From the NCBI GenBank assembly GCA_025989215.1, contig JAPDNP010000009.1, positions 124,001 to 188,000 on the forward strand: 64,000 bases of DNA, written 5' to 3'. Made by a program: the position numbers and the translations under genes. Of this stretch, positions 7,993-16,189 are shown one piece after another. How positions within the stretch are numbered: the stretch's first letter is position 1; each line of letters starts with the position of its first letter. The notes under the pieces were generated by a model, which did not search any database, was not told where the DNA came from, and worked only from the letters and a program-made list of their open reading frames with translations. The DNA comes from Neisseriaceae bacterium JH1-16 (lineage in GTDB: Bacteria > Pseudomonadota > Gammaproteobacteria > Burkholderiales > Chromobacteriaceae).

Positions 7993-9552
7993 ATGACCAG
8001 TGCTCGTGAAATCGTCTCCACTGCCAAAGTGCCGACCAGCGCCGAGCTGCAATCGGCCAATGTATTTGTGCCGCCACCGCCGGCCAGCCTGTTCCAGGGC
8101 AGCGACAGCGTGAACGGCTACGGCATTTCCACCTCGGTCGAAGGCAGCTACGTCACCCACGGCGGTTCCAGCAATGTGTTCTACCAGGTCGCGCTGGACA
8201 TCGAGACCCTGTACCAGTCGCTGGACATCTCGCAATCGGTGTCGGTGGGCTTCGGGCCGTTCGGCAGCGTCAGCGAGAAGAGCGAATTCGTGCAGCAACT
8301 CAGCCTGACCAGCTACAGCCTCAACATCGTGGTGCATTCGCGCCACGTCAAAGGCACCGACACCGCCACCGCGTTCAAGCTGAAGAGCGGCATCACCCCG
8401 CCGCAGGACGACGCGGCGCTGCGCAGCTTCTTCCGCAGCTACGGCGACTCATTCGTGTCGTCGATCACCACCGGATCCGAGTACTACGCGGTCTACACCT
8501 TCTACGCGCAAAGCCAGGAAGAGCAGGATTCGGTCAGCGCCGAGCTGAAGGCCAACGGCATCTTCGACTTCGGCAGCGTCGGCGCCGACCTGCAGACCAA
8601 GCTCAACCAGGTCACCACCAAGACCCAGGTGCGCATCTCGTTCAACCAGAACGTCGCCGGCATCGCCAACCCGAAACTGCCGACCCCGGAAAATCTGGTG
8701 CAGTACGCGCTGGACTTCCCGAGCATCCCGATCGACTCGCCGGCCATTCTGTCGTTCGGCCTGACCGGCTACGAGCACGTGCCGGAAGTCGGCAGCTTCG
8801 AGCCGATCGCCAGCAACCGCGCCTTCCTGATCGGCAACCAGAGCGACGGCGGCCTGGCGCAGGACCTGGTGAAGGAATCGCAGCTGATCAACCAGATCGA
8901 CTGGCTCAAATCGATCTACGCCTTCTACCAGGGCTTCAACGACTCCAAACTCAACGAAATCGACAGTCAGGCGCTGACCGACCAGCAGGCACTGAACGAA
9001 CAGTTCAACCGCTATGTGAACGATCCGACCGCCAAGCTGAGCCGCCCGTCGACCCCGTCGCTGCAGCAGGGCTCGCCGAAGCTGCAGTACCAGATCGGCC
9101 AGTCGCCGAGCCAGGGCGGTGGCGGTGGCGGCCCGTTCGACGACGTGGACATCAACACCTTCATCCAGCGCCAGGACTACGTGTCGAGCATCCAGTTGCG
9201 TAGCGGCGGCTATGTGGACGCGATCAGCGTCACCTACCGCTCCAACAGCACCGGCGATAGCTGGAACGACTACCACGGCGGCGGCGGCGGCGGTCAGAGC
9301 CAGACCCTGACGCTGCAACCGGGCCAGTTCGTCACCCGCGTCAACGGCCGTGCCGGCAAGTATGTCGACCAGCTGCGCATCACCATCAGCGACGGGCGCA
9401 GCGTCGGCGGTGGCGGCGATGGTGGCGGCGCCTTTGACTGGAGTGTGCCGTCCGGCAGCGTGGTGCTAGGCTTCTACGGTCGCAGCGGCAAATACCTCGA
9501 CCAGATCGGGGTCACCTACGCGACGCTGAAACCGGCGCAGTGGGTGAAGTAA
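7993..9552 (+). CDS. MACPF-domain protein with C-terminal jacalin-like lectin domain (putative pore-forming toxin)
   Basis: The 519-residue protein has a MACPF/perforin-type region over about residues 60-350 that includes a degenerate signature, YGDSFVSSITTGSEY (150-164; family form Y-G-[ST]-H-[FY]-x6-G-G). The C-terminal part from about residue 375 is a beta-prism (jacalin-like) lectin with repeated GKYVDQLRI/GKYLDQIGV segments and Gly-rich loops at about 374, 430 and 471. This order matches Photorhabdus Plu-MACPF and the insecticidal GNIP1Aa protein from Chromobacterium. There is no signal peptide, so release would need lysis or another route. Toxicity and target are inference. Confidence 0.85.
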   Translation: MTSAREIVSTAKVPTSAELQSANVFVPPPPASLFQGSDSVNGYGISTSVEGSYVTHGGSSNVFYQVALDIETLYQSLDISQSVSVGFGPFGSVSEKSEFVQQLSLTSYSLNIVVHSRHVKGTDTATAFKLKSGITPPQDDAALRSFFRSYGDSFVSSITTGSEYYAVYTFYAQSQEEQDSVSAELKANGIFDFGSVGADLQTKLNQVTTKTQVRISFNQNVAGIANPKLPTPENLVQYALDFPSIPIDSPAILSFGLTGYEHVPEVGSFEPIASNRAFLIGNQSDGGLAQDLVKESQLINQIDWLKSIYAFYQGFNDSKLNEIDSQALTDQQALNEQFNRYVNDPTAKLSRPSTPSLQQGSPKLQYQIGQSPSQGGGGGGPFDDVDINTFIQRQDYVSSIQLRSGGYVDAISVTYRSNSTGDSWNDYHGGGGGGQSQTLTLQPGQFVTRVNGRAGKYVDQLRITISDGRSVGGGGDGGGAFDWSVPSGSVVLGFYGRSGKYLDQIGVTYATLKPAQWVK

Positions 9553-9574
9553 GCCGCTAGCCTGCCCCTGACCC

Positions 9575-9600
9575 GCAGCCCCCGCCCCGGCGGGGGCTGC
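9575..9600 (+). terminator. Terminator after the MACPF gene
   Basis: GCAGCCCCCG and CGGGGGCTGC form a 10-bp stem with a 6-base loop, 23 bases after the stop, followed by a short GCCGTTTCT stretch. Confidence 0.7.
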
Positions 9601-9629
9601 GCCGTTTCTGCGCCTGATCGCCCGAGCAG

Positions 9630-9684
9630 ACGGCCCGCCAGGGCGGACCGGACTGAGCCGTCGGAAGACGGACGGATGTCTTGA
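9630..9684. repeat. Direct repeat copy 1 flanking alkB
   Basis: About 55 bases, starting ACGGCCCGC, with an imperfect hairpin, then GTCGGAAG and the 18-mer GACGGACGGATGTCTTGA. A homologous copy lies at 10759-10814, so the two direct copies bracket alkB. Here the hairpin is decayed (GCCAGGGCGG rather than GCATAGGCGG). Confidence 0.7.
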
Positions 9685-9869
9685 AGCCTGTTCGAAGTCT
9701 TTTGCGGCGCCGGCCGTCATCTGCCGGATGCCGCATCAGGAGAACGTCCCGCCGCAGTGTCATCCACGGCCAAGGACGAACGACAACGCGATGTGCCGCA
9801 GCGGTCGGCGCCGCAGGCACGGGGGACGCAGTCGGCGTCGAGGCTGATCGGACGCGATAAAATACAAGC

Positions 9870-10550
9870 ATGAGCCGCCACACCAGCCCCGCCCCGTTCG
9901 TCAACGACCTGTTCGACCCGGTGCCCGACACCGAGCCGTACCGGGAGGCGCTCGCGCCCGGCGCGGTGATCCTGCGCAACTTCGCGCGCGACCGGGGCGA
10001 AGAGATGGCCGAAGCGATCCGCGGTGTGCTGCGCCGGGCGCCGCTCAAGGAGATGCACACACCGGGCGGCCTGCCGATGTCGGTGAAGACCAGCAGCTGC
10101 GGCAACGCCGGCTGGGTCAGCGACGAGCACGGCTACCGCTACGCCCGCGTGCGCGCCCACGGGGCCAGCGAGTGGCCGCCGATCCCGGCGCCGCTGATGC
10201 AGATGGCGCTGGCCGCCGCCCAGGCAGCCGACTACCCCGATTTCGTGCCGGACTTCTGCCTGATCAACTACTACCGCCCCGGCGCCAAGCTCGGCCTGCA
10301 TCAGGACAAGGACGAGCGCGACCCGAACGCGCCTATCGTGTCGCTGTCGCTCGGGCTGCCGGCCGAGTTCCTGTTCGGCGGCAACGAGCGCAGCGATCGG
10401 GCCCGCACCGTCTGGCTGTACAGCGGCGACATGGTGGTATGGGGCGGGCCGTCGCGCATGGCATACCACGGCGTCAAGCCGGTGGCGGACGGGGTGGACC
10501 CGGTGTTCGGGCATTGCCGGGTCAACCTGACGTTCCGCAAGGCCTTGTAA
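9870..10550 (+). CDS. alkB: Alkylated DNA repair dioxygenase AlkB
   Basis: Fe(II)/2-oxoglutarate dioxygenase that oxidatively removes 1-methyladenine and 3-methylcytosine lesions from DNA. The 226-residue length equals that of Escherichia coli AlkB within ten residues. Iron ligands His144 and Asp146 (LHQDKDE) and His200 (MAYHGVKP) are present, with the 2-oxoglutarate/substrate arginines in RVNLTFR (217 and 223). It stands alone rather than in an ada operon and is enclosed by direct repeats and a MITE-like element. Confidence 0.95.
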   Translation: MSRHTSPAPFVNDLFDPVPDTEPYREALAPGAVILRNFARDRGEEMAEAIRGVLRRAPLKEMHTPGGLPMSVKTSSCGNAGWVSDEHGYRYARVRAHGASEWPPIPAPLMQMALAAAQAADYPDFVPDFCLINYYRPGAKLGLHQDKDERDPNAPIVSLSLGLPAEFLFGGNERSDRARTVWLYSGDMVVWGGPSRMAYHGVKPVADGVDPVFGHCRVNLTFRKAL

Positions 10551-10556
10551 GCGCCA

Positions 10557-10709
10557 CTCACAAAACGAAGTTTCTGCGAAGCTAAAACCCTCCCTGCGTT
10601 GTTGCGCCTCCTTGCCGTACTACTTGTACTGTCTGCGTCGGCGCGCCTAGCCGGGAGCGCTGCGCTGGGTTTTAGCTTCGCAGAAACTCGGCAAGCCTCG
10701 TTTTGTGAG
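10557..10709. mobile_element. MITE-like inverted-repeat element, copy A
   Basis: Outer arms CTCACAAAACGA (10557-10568) and TCGTTTTGTGAG (10698-10709), plus perfect 22-base inner arms (10569-10590 and 10667-10688), enclose a GC-rich core with the phrase TACTTGTACTGTCTGCG. The core is shared with copy B at 29059-29162, while the arms differ in sequence. It begins 7 bases after the alkB stop. No open frame of note. Confidence 0.8.
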
Positions 10710-10752
10710 CGACGCTAAAACTACTGACCGCCAACGTTTCCCTCAATCGCCC

Positions 10753-10779
10753 AAAAAAACGGCCCGCATAGGCGGGCCG
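10753..10779 (-). terminator. Intrinsic terminator, minus strand
   Basis: Read on the minus strand: CGGCCCGC, a 4-base loop, GCGGGCCG, then seven T. It would end transcripts coming from the carnitine reductase gene. The hairpin is also the start of the direct-repeat copy at 10759-10814. Confidence 0.8.
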
Positions 10780-10814
10780 AACAAGGTCGTCAGGAGGACG
10801 GACGGATGTCTTGA
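10759..10814. repeat. Direct repeat copy 2 flanking alkB
   Basis: Counterpart of 9630-9684 in the same orientation, with the same hairpin-linker-18-mer order and a GACGGACGGATGTCTTGA end. This copy keeps an intact hairpin and T-run, so it may be the parent. Confidence 0.7.
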
Positions 10815-10820
10815 TGTCTT

Positions 10821-10965
10821 AAGAACCTGTCCACGATCTCGCGAACGAAGGGTCAGCCAAGGCGAAATGACGCGAAAAAGCGGAATGTACATGGAGTACA
10901 TGAGCATTTTGAGCGGCATTTCAACGCAGGATCACCCGAGTGCAGCAGATCGTGAACCGGTTCTT
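10821..10965. mobile_element. Small non-coding element with terminal inverted repeats
   Basis: AAGAACCTGTCCACGATCT (10821-10839) and AGATCGTGAACCGGTTCTT (10947-10965) are 19-bp inverted ends matching at 16 positions. The 145-bp unit has no coding capacity. Its right end touches the stop codon of the carnitine reductase gene. A weakly similar stretch (CAGGATCACCC-N8-CAGATCGTGA) occurs near 5168-5199, suggesting a decayed relative. Confidence 0.65.
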
Positions 10966-11932
10966 AGAGATCCAGCACGAGCCGCGCGCCTCTGGCGCGC
11001 GACACGCAGATCATCATGGTCTTCTGCGCCGCCCTCTCGCCGTCGCTCAAATACTGGTCGCGGTGCTCGGCTTCGCCCTCGAGAATCTTGGTCTCGCAGG
11101 TGCCGCACACGCCCTCACGACACAGGCACTCCACCGGCACACTGCCTTCCTTCTCGATCGCCTTCAGAATGCTCTCGCCCTCGTCCACCGCGATCTCACG
11201 GCCGGATTTGGCCAGCACCACGGTGAAGCCGTCGCCGCTCTGCGGCGCGGCGGCGAACTGCTCCCAATGGATCTGCGCATCGCTCAGGCCCTTGCTGCGA
11301 CAGGCGGCGATCACCGCGTCGATCAAGGGGCGCGGGCCGCACACATAGACGTGCGCGTCGCGCGGCAGCCGGTCGACCAGCGCGTCGACGTCGAGCGGGC
11401 GGTTGTCGCTGTTGATGTAGAACTGGGTGCACGCGCCGTGCGGCCCGGCGGCCAGCTCGGTGGCGAAGGCGCCGTGCTCTGGGCTGCGGAAACTGTAGTG
11501 CAGCTCGTAGTCGGCGCCGTTTTCGGCCAGCTCGACCATCTGCGACATAAACGGCGTGATGCCGATGCCGCCGGCGATCAGCACCTGCTTGGCCGGCGCG
11601 TCGGCGAGGCCGAACAGATTGTTCGGGGTGGAAATGGTCAACTCGTCGCCGACTTGCACCTTGTCGTGCATGAAGGCCGAGCCGCCTTTCGACTGCTCCT
11701 CGCGGCGCACGCCGATCTGGTAGTGGCCGAGCTGGCGCGGCGAGCTCATCAGCGAGTACGCATTGCTGTAGCGTTTGTCACCGTCCTGCATCTGTACGAT
11801 CACGTGGCTACCGCCGGTGAATGCCGGCAGCAGGCCGCCGTCCCTCGCGGCCAGCGTGAAGCGCTTGATCTGCGGGGTGGCCTGTTCGATTGCGGTCACC
11901 CGCACGGTCATCATCTGGTAGTTGTTTGCCAT
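10964..11932 (-). CDS. cntB: Carnitine monooxygenase, reductase subunit
   Basis: CntB passes electrons from NAD(P)H through FMN and a plant-type [2Fe-2S] centre to the oxygenase CntA. The 322-residue protein has an FAD/FMN-reductase fold (RYSNAYSLMSSP flavin site), an NAD domain (GGIGITPFMSQM) and a C-terminal ferredoxin with CLCREGVCGTCETKI and a later Cys. I chose MANNYQMMTV (11932) because GGAGG lies 7 bases upstream; an ATG 15 bases earlier has no such site. It is separated from its oxygenase partner cntA by the aldehyde dehydrogenase gene. Confidence 0.9.
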   Translation of the reverse strand: MANNYQMMTVRVTAIEQATPQIKRFTLAARDGGLLPAFTGGSHVIVQMQDGDKRYSNAYSLMSSPRQLGHYQIGVRREEQSKGGSAFMHDKVQVGDELTISTPNNLFGLADAPAKQVLIAGGIGITPFMSQMVELAENGADYELHYSFRSPEHGAFATELAAGPHGACTQFYINSDNRPLDVDALVDRLPRDAHVYVCGPRPLIDAVIAACRSKGLSDAQIHWEQFAAAPQSGDGFTVVLAKSGREIAVDEGESILKAIEKEGSVPVECLCREGVCGTCETKILEGEAEHRDQYLSDGERAAQKTMMICVSRARGARLVLDL

Positions 11933-12057
11933 TGCTGCCTCCATCATTCCTGCCGGCCTTGCGAGCCACTCGCCAAACCCACCCGGACTTCGCCGGGAAC
12001 ACGTCGCTAGGTTTGGTCAGCGGCGCGGTGTGAACCGGTCTCTCCTCTAACCCTGAC

Positions 12058-12087
12058 GGTTCGGCCAACGTCGAGGTTGGCCGAACC
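12058..12087. repeat. Hairpin of paired GTTGGCCGAA motifs
   Basis: GGTTCGGCCAAC, six bases, GTTGGCCGAACC: a perfect 12-bp stem built from two inverted copies of the window-wide motif. It lies between the aldehyde dehydrogenase stop and cntB, so it may partly terminate or process the carnitine transcript. No T-run. Confidence 0.85.
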
Positions 12088-12102
12088 CTTGTCATGCGTG
12101 AC

Positions 12103-13551
12103 TTACACCGCCATGCACAGGTACTTCATTTCCAGATAATCCTCGATGCCGTACTTGGAGCCCTCGCGACCCAGGCCCGACTGCTTCACGCCGCCGAACG
12201 GCGCGACTTCGTTCGAGATCAGCCCGGTGTTGATGCCGACCATGCCGTACTCCAGGCGCTCGGCCACGCGCCAGGCGCGTGCCACGTCGCGGCTGTAGAA
12301 GTACGAGGCCAGGCCGTAGATCGTGTCGTTGGCCAGGCGCACCACTTCGTCTTCCGAACTGAAGCGCACGATCGGCGCCACCGGCCCGAAAATTTCCTCG
12401 TCGAGCAGGCGCATGCCCGGGCCGACGTCGGCGATCACGGTCGGTGCGAAGTACTGCGGCCCCTCCGACAGAGCAACGCCGCCGGTCAGCACGCGCGCGC
12501 CCTTTTCGACCGCGTCGTCGAGCAGCTCCTGCACCTTGTCGACCGCCTTGGCGGTGATCAGCGGGCCGATCTGGCTGGCGGCCTCGAAGCCGTTGCCGAC
12601 GCGCAGCTCGGCGGCCTTCTTGGCGAACTTGACGGCGAATTCCTCGTACACCGCGTCGTGCACGTAGAAACGGTTCACGCATACGCAGGTCTGGCCGGCG
12701 TTGCGGTACTTGGCGATCAGCGCGCCCTCGACCGCCGCGTCGACGTCGGCATCGTCGAACACGATGAACGGCGCATTGCCGCCCAGCTCCAGCGATACCT
12801 TCTTGATCGTCGACGCGCACTGGCTCATCAGCAGGCGACCGATCGGGGTCGAGCCGGTGAATGACAGCTTGCGCACCAGCGGGTGGCCGGTGAGCTGGCG
12901 GCCAATCGCGGCCGAGTCGCCGGTGACGATGTTGAACACCCCGGCCGGGATGCCGGCGCGTTCGGCCAACTCGGCCAGCGCCAGTGCCGACAGCGGCGTC
13001 TCGTTGGCCGGCTTGATCACGATGGTGCAGCCGGCGGCCAGCGCCGGGGCGGCCTTGCGGGTGATCATCGCCGCCGGGAAGTTCCACGGGGTGATCGCCG
13101 CGCACACGCCGATCGGCTCGCGCACCACCACCAGGCGCTTGTCGGCGGCCGGCGACGGGATCACGTCGCCGTAGAGGCGCTTGGCTTCTTCGCCGAACCA
13201 TTCGATGAACGACGCGGCATAGCGGACCTCGCCCAGCGCCTCGGCCACCGGCTTGCCCTGTTCCCAGGTCATCAACCGCGCCAGGTCGTCTTCGTGCTGC
13301 TCGATCAGGTCGAACCAGCGGCGCAGGATCTTGGCGCGCTCCTTGCCGGTCTTGGCCTTCCAGCCCGGCAGCGCGGCGTAGGCCGCCTCGATGGCCTGCT
13401 CGGCCTCGGCTTCGCCCATCAGCGGCACGGTGGCGATTTGCTCGCCGTTGGCCGGGTCCAGCACCGCCACGGTGGCGCCGCTGTCGGCATCGCACCAGGC
13501 GCCGTCGACATAGGCACGCTGGCGGAACAACAAGGGATCATTCAGTTTCAT
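12103..13551 (-). CDS. NAD(P)-dependent aldehyde dehydrogenase (probable malic semialdehyde dehydrogenase)
   Basis: A 482-residue aldehyde dehydrogenase closest to the succinate semialdehyde dehydrogenase (GabD) type. Catalytic Glu255 (LELGG) and Cys289 (GQTCVCVNR), cofactor loop FTGSTPIG and PWNFP are all visible. Placed between cntB and cntA, it most likely oxidises malic semialdehyde, the carbon product of carnitine cleavage, to malate. Succinate semialdehyde activity cannot be excluded from sequence. The start MKLNDPLLFR (13551) is where the family begins; the open frame extends further upstream without support. Confidence 0.88.
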   Translation of the reverse strand: MKLNDPLLFRQRAYVDGAWCDADSGATVAVLDPANGEQIATVPLMGEAEAEQAIEAAYAALPGWKAKTGKERAKILRRWFDLIEQHEDDLARLMTWEQGKPVAEALGEVRYAASFIEWFGEEAKRLYGDVIPSPAADKRLVVVREPIGVCAAITPWNFPAAMITRKAAPALAAGCTIVIKPANETPLSALALAELAERAGIPAGVFNIVTGDSAAIGRQLTGHPLVRKLSFTGSTPIGRLLMSQCASTIKKVSLELGGNAPFIVFDDADVDAAVEGALIAKYRNAGQTCVCVNRFYVHDAVYEEFAVKFAKKAAELRVGNGFEAASQIGPLITAKAVDKVQELLDDAVEKGARVLTGGVALSEGPQYFAPTVIADVGPGMRLLDEEIFGPVAPIVRFSSEDEVVRLANDTIYGLASYFYSRDVARAWRVAERLEYGMVGINTGLISNEVAPFGGVKQSGLGREGSKYGIEDYLEMKYLCMAV

Positions 13552-13753
13552 CGTGTGACTCTCAGGCAGGGCGGAGCCAGGGCACCGCCGCAATGGAAAC
13601 TCAGGCATCAGGGAACCGCTGCAAACCGTCGCGAGCGGCACGCAGGCGAGGCGGACAGCGCGCAGGAACCGGAATGGACTCGATGTCCATGAGGATTCCG
13701 AGCACTGCCCAACGAAGCCTCCGCGCCGCGCAGCAGGTTTGCAGGGGCTTCCC

Positions 13754-14872
13754 TTACTGGGCGTGCTGCTTGCCGACCAATTGATGGAAATGCACGATGC
13801 CGTGTTCGCTGATGCCGCTGCGCTGCTGGTCAACCATGATGCGGCCCTGGCCGCGGTAGCCGCGCGACTTCAGGCCGCGTTGCACGCTCTCCACCAGGCG
13901 CAGGTCTTCCGGGCGGAACACGGTGCGGTACCACTCGACCAGCGCCTGCTGCTCTTCGGTCAGCTCCTTGTTGAGGAAGTAGATCTCGTAGTGCTGCAGC
14001 GTGGTTTCGGCGTCGACCGGGAACTCGTAGATCACGGTCATGAAGTTGGCGCCCGGCGGCACGTTGAACATGGTGCACGGCCACGCCCAGAAGCCGCTGA
14101 AGCTCGGGTCTTTGATCGACTCGTCGATCTTGAACGACTTCTCCGACGACTTGGCGAGGCCGAACTGCAGCGTCCAGTTGCCGTGCATGGTGTGGGTGTA
14201 CTTGTCGACCTGCACCGAGTCGGCGAAGCCCGGGTGGGCCGGACCGCAGTGGTAGCACTCCATGTAGTTGTCGACGATGGTCTTCCAGTTGGCCGGGGTG
14301 TCGGTGACGAAACGGGCGCCCAGCTGCAGATCGTCGATCACCGGACAGGCGGCGCGCAGCTTGGCCTCCAGGCCCGGCAGCTGCTCTTCCACGCTGCCCG
14401 CGTCCTGGTTCATGTTGATGAACACGAAGCCGGCGTATTCCTCCACCTTCACCGGCATGAGGGTGGATTTTTCCTTGTCGAAGTTGGCGACGTTGTCGCA
14501 GTTGCGGGCATGGGCCAGGTCGCCGTCCAGCTTGAAGGTCCAAGCGTGGTACGGACAGGTGATCACGTTCTTGGCCTTGCCGCTGCCTTCCAAGAGCTCG
14601 TGGCCGCGGTGCGGGCAGACGTTGTAGAAGGCGCGCAGCACTTCGTCGCGGCCGCGCACCACGATGATGTTCTCGCCGATCACCTTGCGGGTGATGTAGT
14701 CGTTAGCCTCGGCCAGCTCGCTGCGATGCGCGACGCAGATCCAGCTGTTGGCGAAGATCTTTTCCTTCTCGTACTGGTACACCGCGTCGCTGGTGTAGTA
14801 CTCGGCGGGCATGGTCCAGGCGTTGTCCGGATCGGCGCAGAACTCGGGATTCAGTTTGGTGAAGGCATTCAT
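13754..14872 (-). CDS. cntA: Carnitine monooxygenase, Rieske oxygenase subunit
   Basis: CntA cleaves L-carnitine with O2 into trimethylamine and malic semialdehyde. The 372-residue protein has the Rieske cluster ligands Cys86, His88, Cys106 and His109 (CPHRGH and CPYHAW) and the mononuclear iron ligands His208, His213 and Asp323. The bridging residue is Glu205 (NYMECYHC) rather than the usual Asp, the known hallmark of CntA/YeaW. Residue numbers coincide with those known for CntA, so this is a confident assignment. GAGGAG precedes the ATG. Confidence 0.95.
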   Translation of the reverse strand: MNAFTKLNPEFCADPDNAWTMPAEYYTSDAVYQYEKEKIFANSWICVAHRSELAEANDYITRKVIGENIIVVRGRDEVLRAFYNVCPHRGHELLEGSGKAKNVITCPYHAWTFKLDGDLAHARNCDNVANFDKEKSTLMPVKVEEYAGFVFINMNQDAGSVEEQLPGLEAKLRAACPVIDDLQLGARFVTDTPANWKTIVDNYMECYHCGPAHPGFADSVQVDKYTHTMHGNWTLQFGLAKSSEKSFKIDESIKDPSFSGFWAWPCTMFNVPPGANFMTVIYEFPVDAETTLQHYEIYFLNKELTEEQQALVEWYRTVFRPEDLRLVESVQRGLKSRGYRGQGRIMVDQQRSGISEHGIVHFHQLVGKQHAQ

Positions 14873-15214
14873 CGGTTTCTCCTCTGGCTGAGTGGTTGGA
14901 CGGATCCTGCCCGCCCGCTTTGTTATCTAACAGTTAACAAAATACTATTGGTTAACATACATGCGAAAAAATTTGGCCTAACGGCTCCCGGCTGTCAAGT
15001 CCTCGCTGAGGAACGGACGGTCGAAAACGGTTCAGGCCCCCTGCCCGGTCGGTACGACCGGGCGGGCCGGCCACGGCTAAAACGGCCGTGGCAACAGCAA
15101 CAACAACTACACAGCAAGACGTCGGCAAGGCCCCGTGCAGCGGTCCCGCCAAGCGCGCCGCCGCAAACACGACAAGGCCACGCAACAAGACCGCGAGAGC
15201 CCTGCCGGCGACGC
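14873..15214. promoter_or_regulatory. cntA upstream region with TTGTTA/TAACAA repeats
   Basis: Just upstream of cntA an AT-rich stretch (14915-14975) contains the inverted pair TTGTTA-N9-TAACAA (14920-14940) and a further GTTAAC at 14951-14956, a plausible promoter/operator. Further on are two GC hairpins with no T-run, CCCGGTCG-GTA-CGACCGGG (15044-15062) and GCCACGGC-N7-GCCGTGGC (15070-15092), marking the 3' end of the esterase transcript. No gene seen. Confidence 0.45.
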
Positions 15215-16183
15215 TCAGCCGGCTTCGGCCAACCTTGCCGCCTGCATCGAGGCAATCGCCTCGGCGAAGGCCAGATACATCCGCGCGGTCTCCGGGCAGC
15301 GGTGCAGCGCACGCAGACAGCCGTGCAGCAGGCCGCGGCCCAGGTGGTACTGCGCCACCACGCCATCGGCACGCAGCCGCTCGACGTACAACTGCCCGTC
15401 GTCGCGCAGCGGGTCGAACTCGGCCACCGCCACGAAGGCCGGCGGCAGGCCCGCCAGGCTCTCGGCCGACAGCGGCGACAGCCGCGGGTCGCGGTGCGTC
15501 GCCGGGTCCGGCGCGTACAGCTTCAGATAGAACTCGACGTCGGCCGTGGTCAGCAGCGGCGCGTCGGCGTTGTCGCGGTACGACGGCAGGCTGTGGTCGG
15601 TGCCCAGGCCCGGATAGATCAAGGCTTGGCCGACCGGAGCCGGACCGCCCTGCCCGGCGATGGCCAGGCACAGCGCCGCCGCCAGGTTGCCGCCGGCGCT
15701 GTCGCCGGCCACCACCACGTTGGCCGAATCGATGCCCAGCGCCCCAGCGTGCGCCTGCAGGTGCTGCCAGGCAGCCAGGCAGTCGTCGAACGCCGCCGGG
15801 AACACATGCTCGGGCGCCAGCCGGTAGTCGACCACCACCACCACCGACTGCGTGTCGCAGGCCAAGGGCGCCGCGACGAACTCGTGCGAGTCCAGCCCGC
15901 CCACCACCCAGCCGCCGCCGTGCAGGTACAGCACGCAGGGCCAGCCGCCCTGCGGCGCCTCGCCTGCCGGCCGGAACAGGCGCAGCGGGATGTCCCGTCC
16001 CGGCGCGGCGAGGACCAGGTCCTCGACCAGCGGGTTGCCGGTACGCACCGGGGTGAAGTAGCGGCACAGCGCGTTGTAGGCGGCGCGGCCGGAGTCGATG
16101 CTGTCGTCCGCAGCGGTGAAGGTGCCGCTGGTATGCACGAACTCCTGCATCGCGTCAGAAAGCGGGTAATGTCCGGCCATCAT
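15215..16183 (-). CDS. Alpha/beta hydrolase, hormone-sensitive-lipase family esterase
   Basis: Cytoplasmic carboxylesterase of 322 residues. HGGG (oxyanion hole), GDSAGG (nucleophile Ser), Asp in AEFDPLRD and His in GLLHGC are seen in the right order. It follows the carnitine transporter gene by six bases and so is co-transcribed with it; hydrolysis of acylcarnitine or another carnitine ester to feed CntA is a reasonable inference. The start is 16183 or the adjacent ATG at 16180, which is better spaced from AGGGG. A GTTGGCCGAA motif lies near the 3' end (15234) and another at 15719. Confidence 0.9.
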   Translation of the reverse strand: MMAGHYPLSDAMQEFVHTSGTFTAADDSIDSGRAAYNALCRYFTPVRTGNPLVEDLVLAAPGRDIPLRLFRPAGEAPQGGWPCVLYLHGGGWVVGGLDSHEFVAAPLACDTQSVVVVVDYRLAPEHVFPAAFDDCLAAWQHLQAHAGALGIDSANVVVAGDSAGGNLAAALCLAIAGQGGPAPVGQALIYPGLGTDHSLPSYRDNADAPLLTTADVEFYLKLYAPDPATHRDPRLSPLSAESLAGLPPAFVAVAEFDPLRDDGQLYVERLRADGVVAQYHLGRGLLHGCLRALHRCPETARMYLAFAEAIASMQAARLAEAG

Positions 16184-16189
16184 CGCCCC

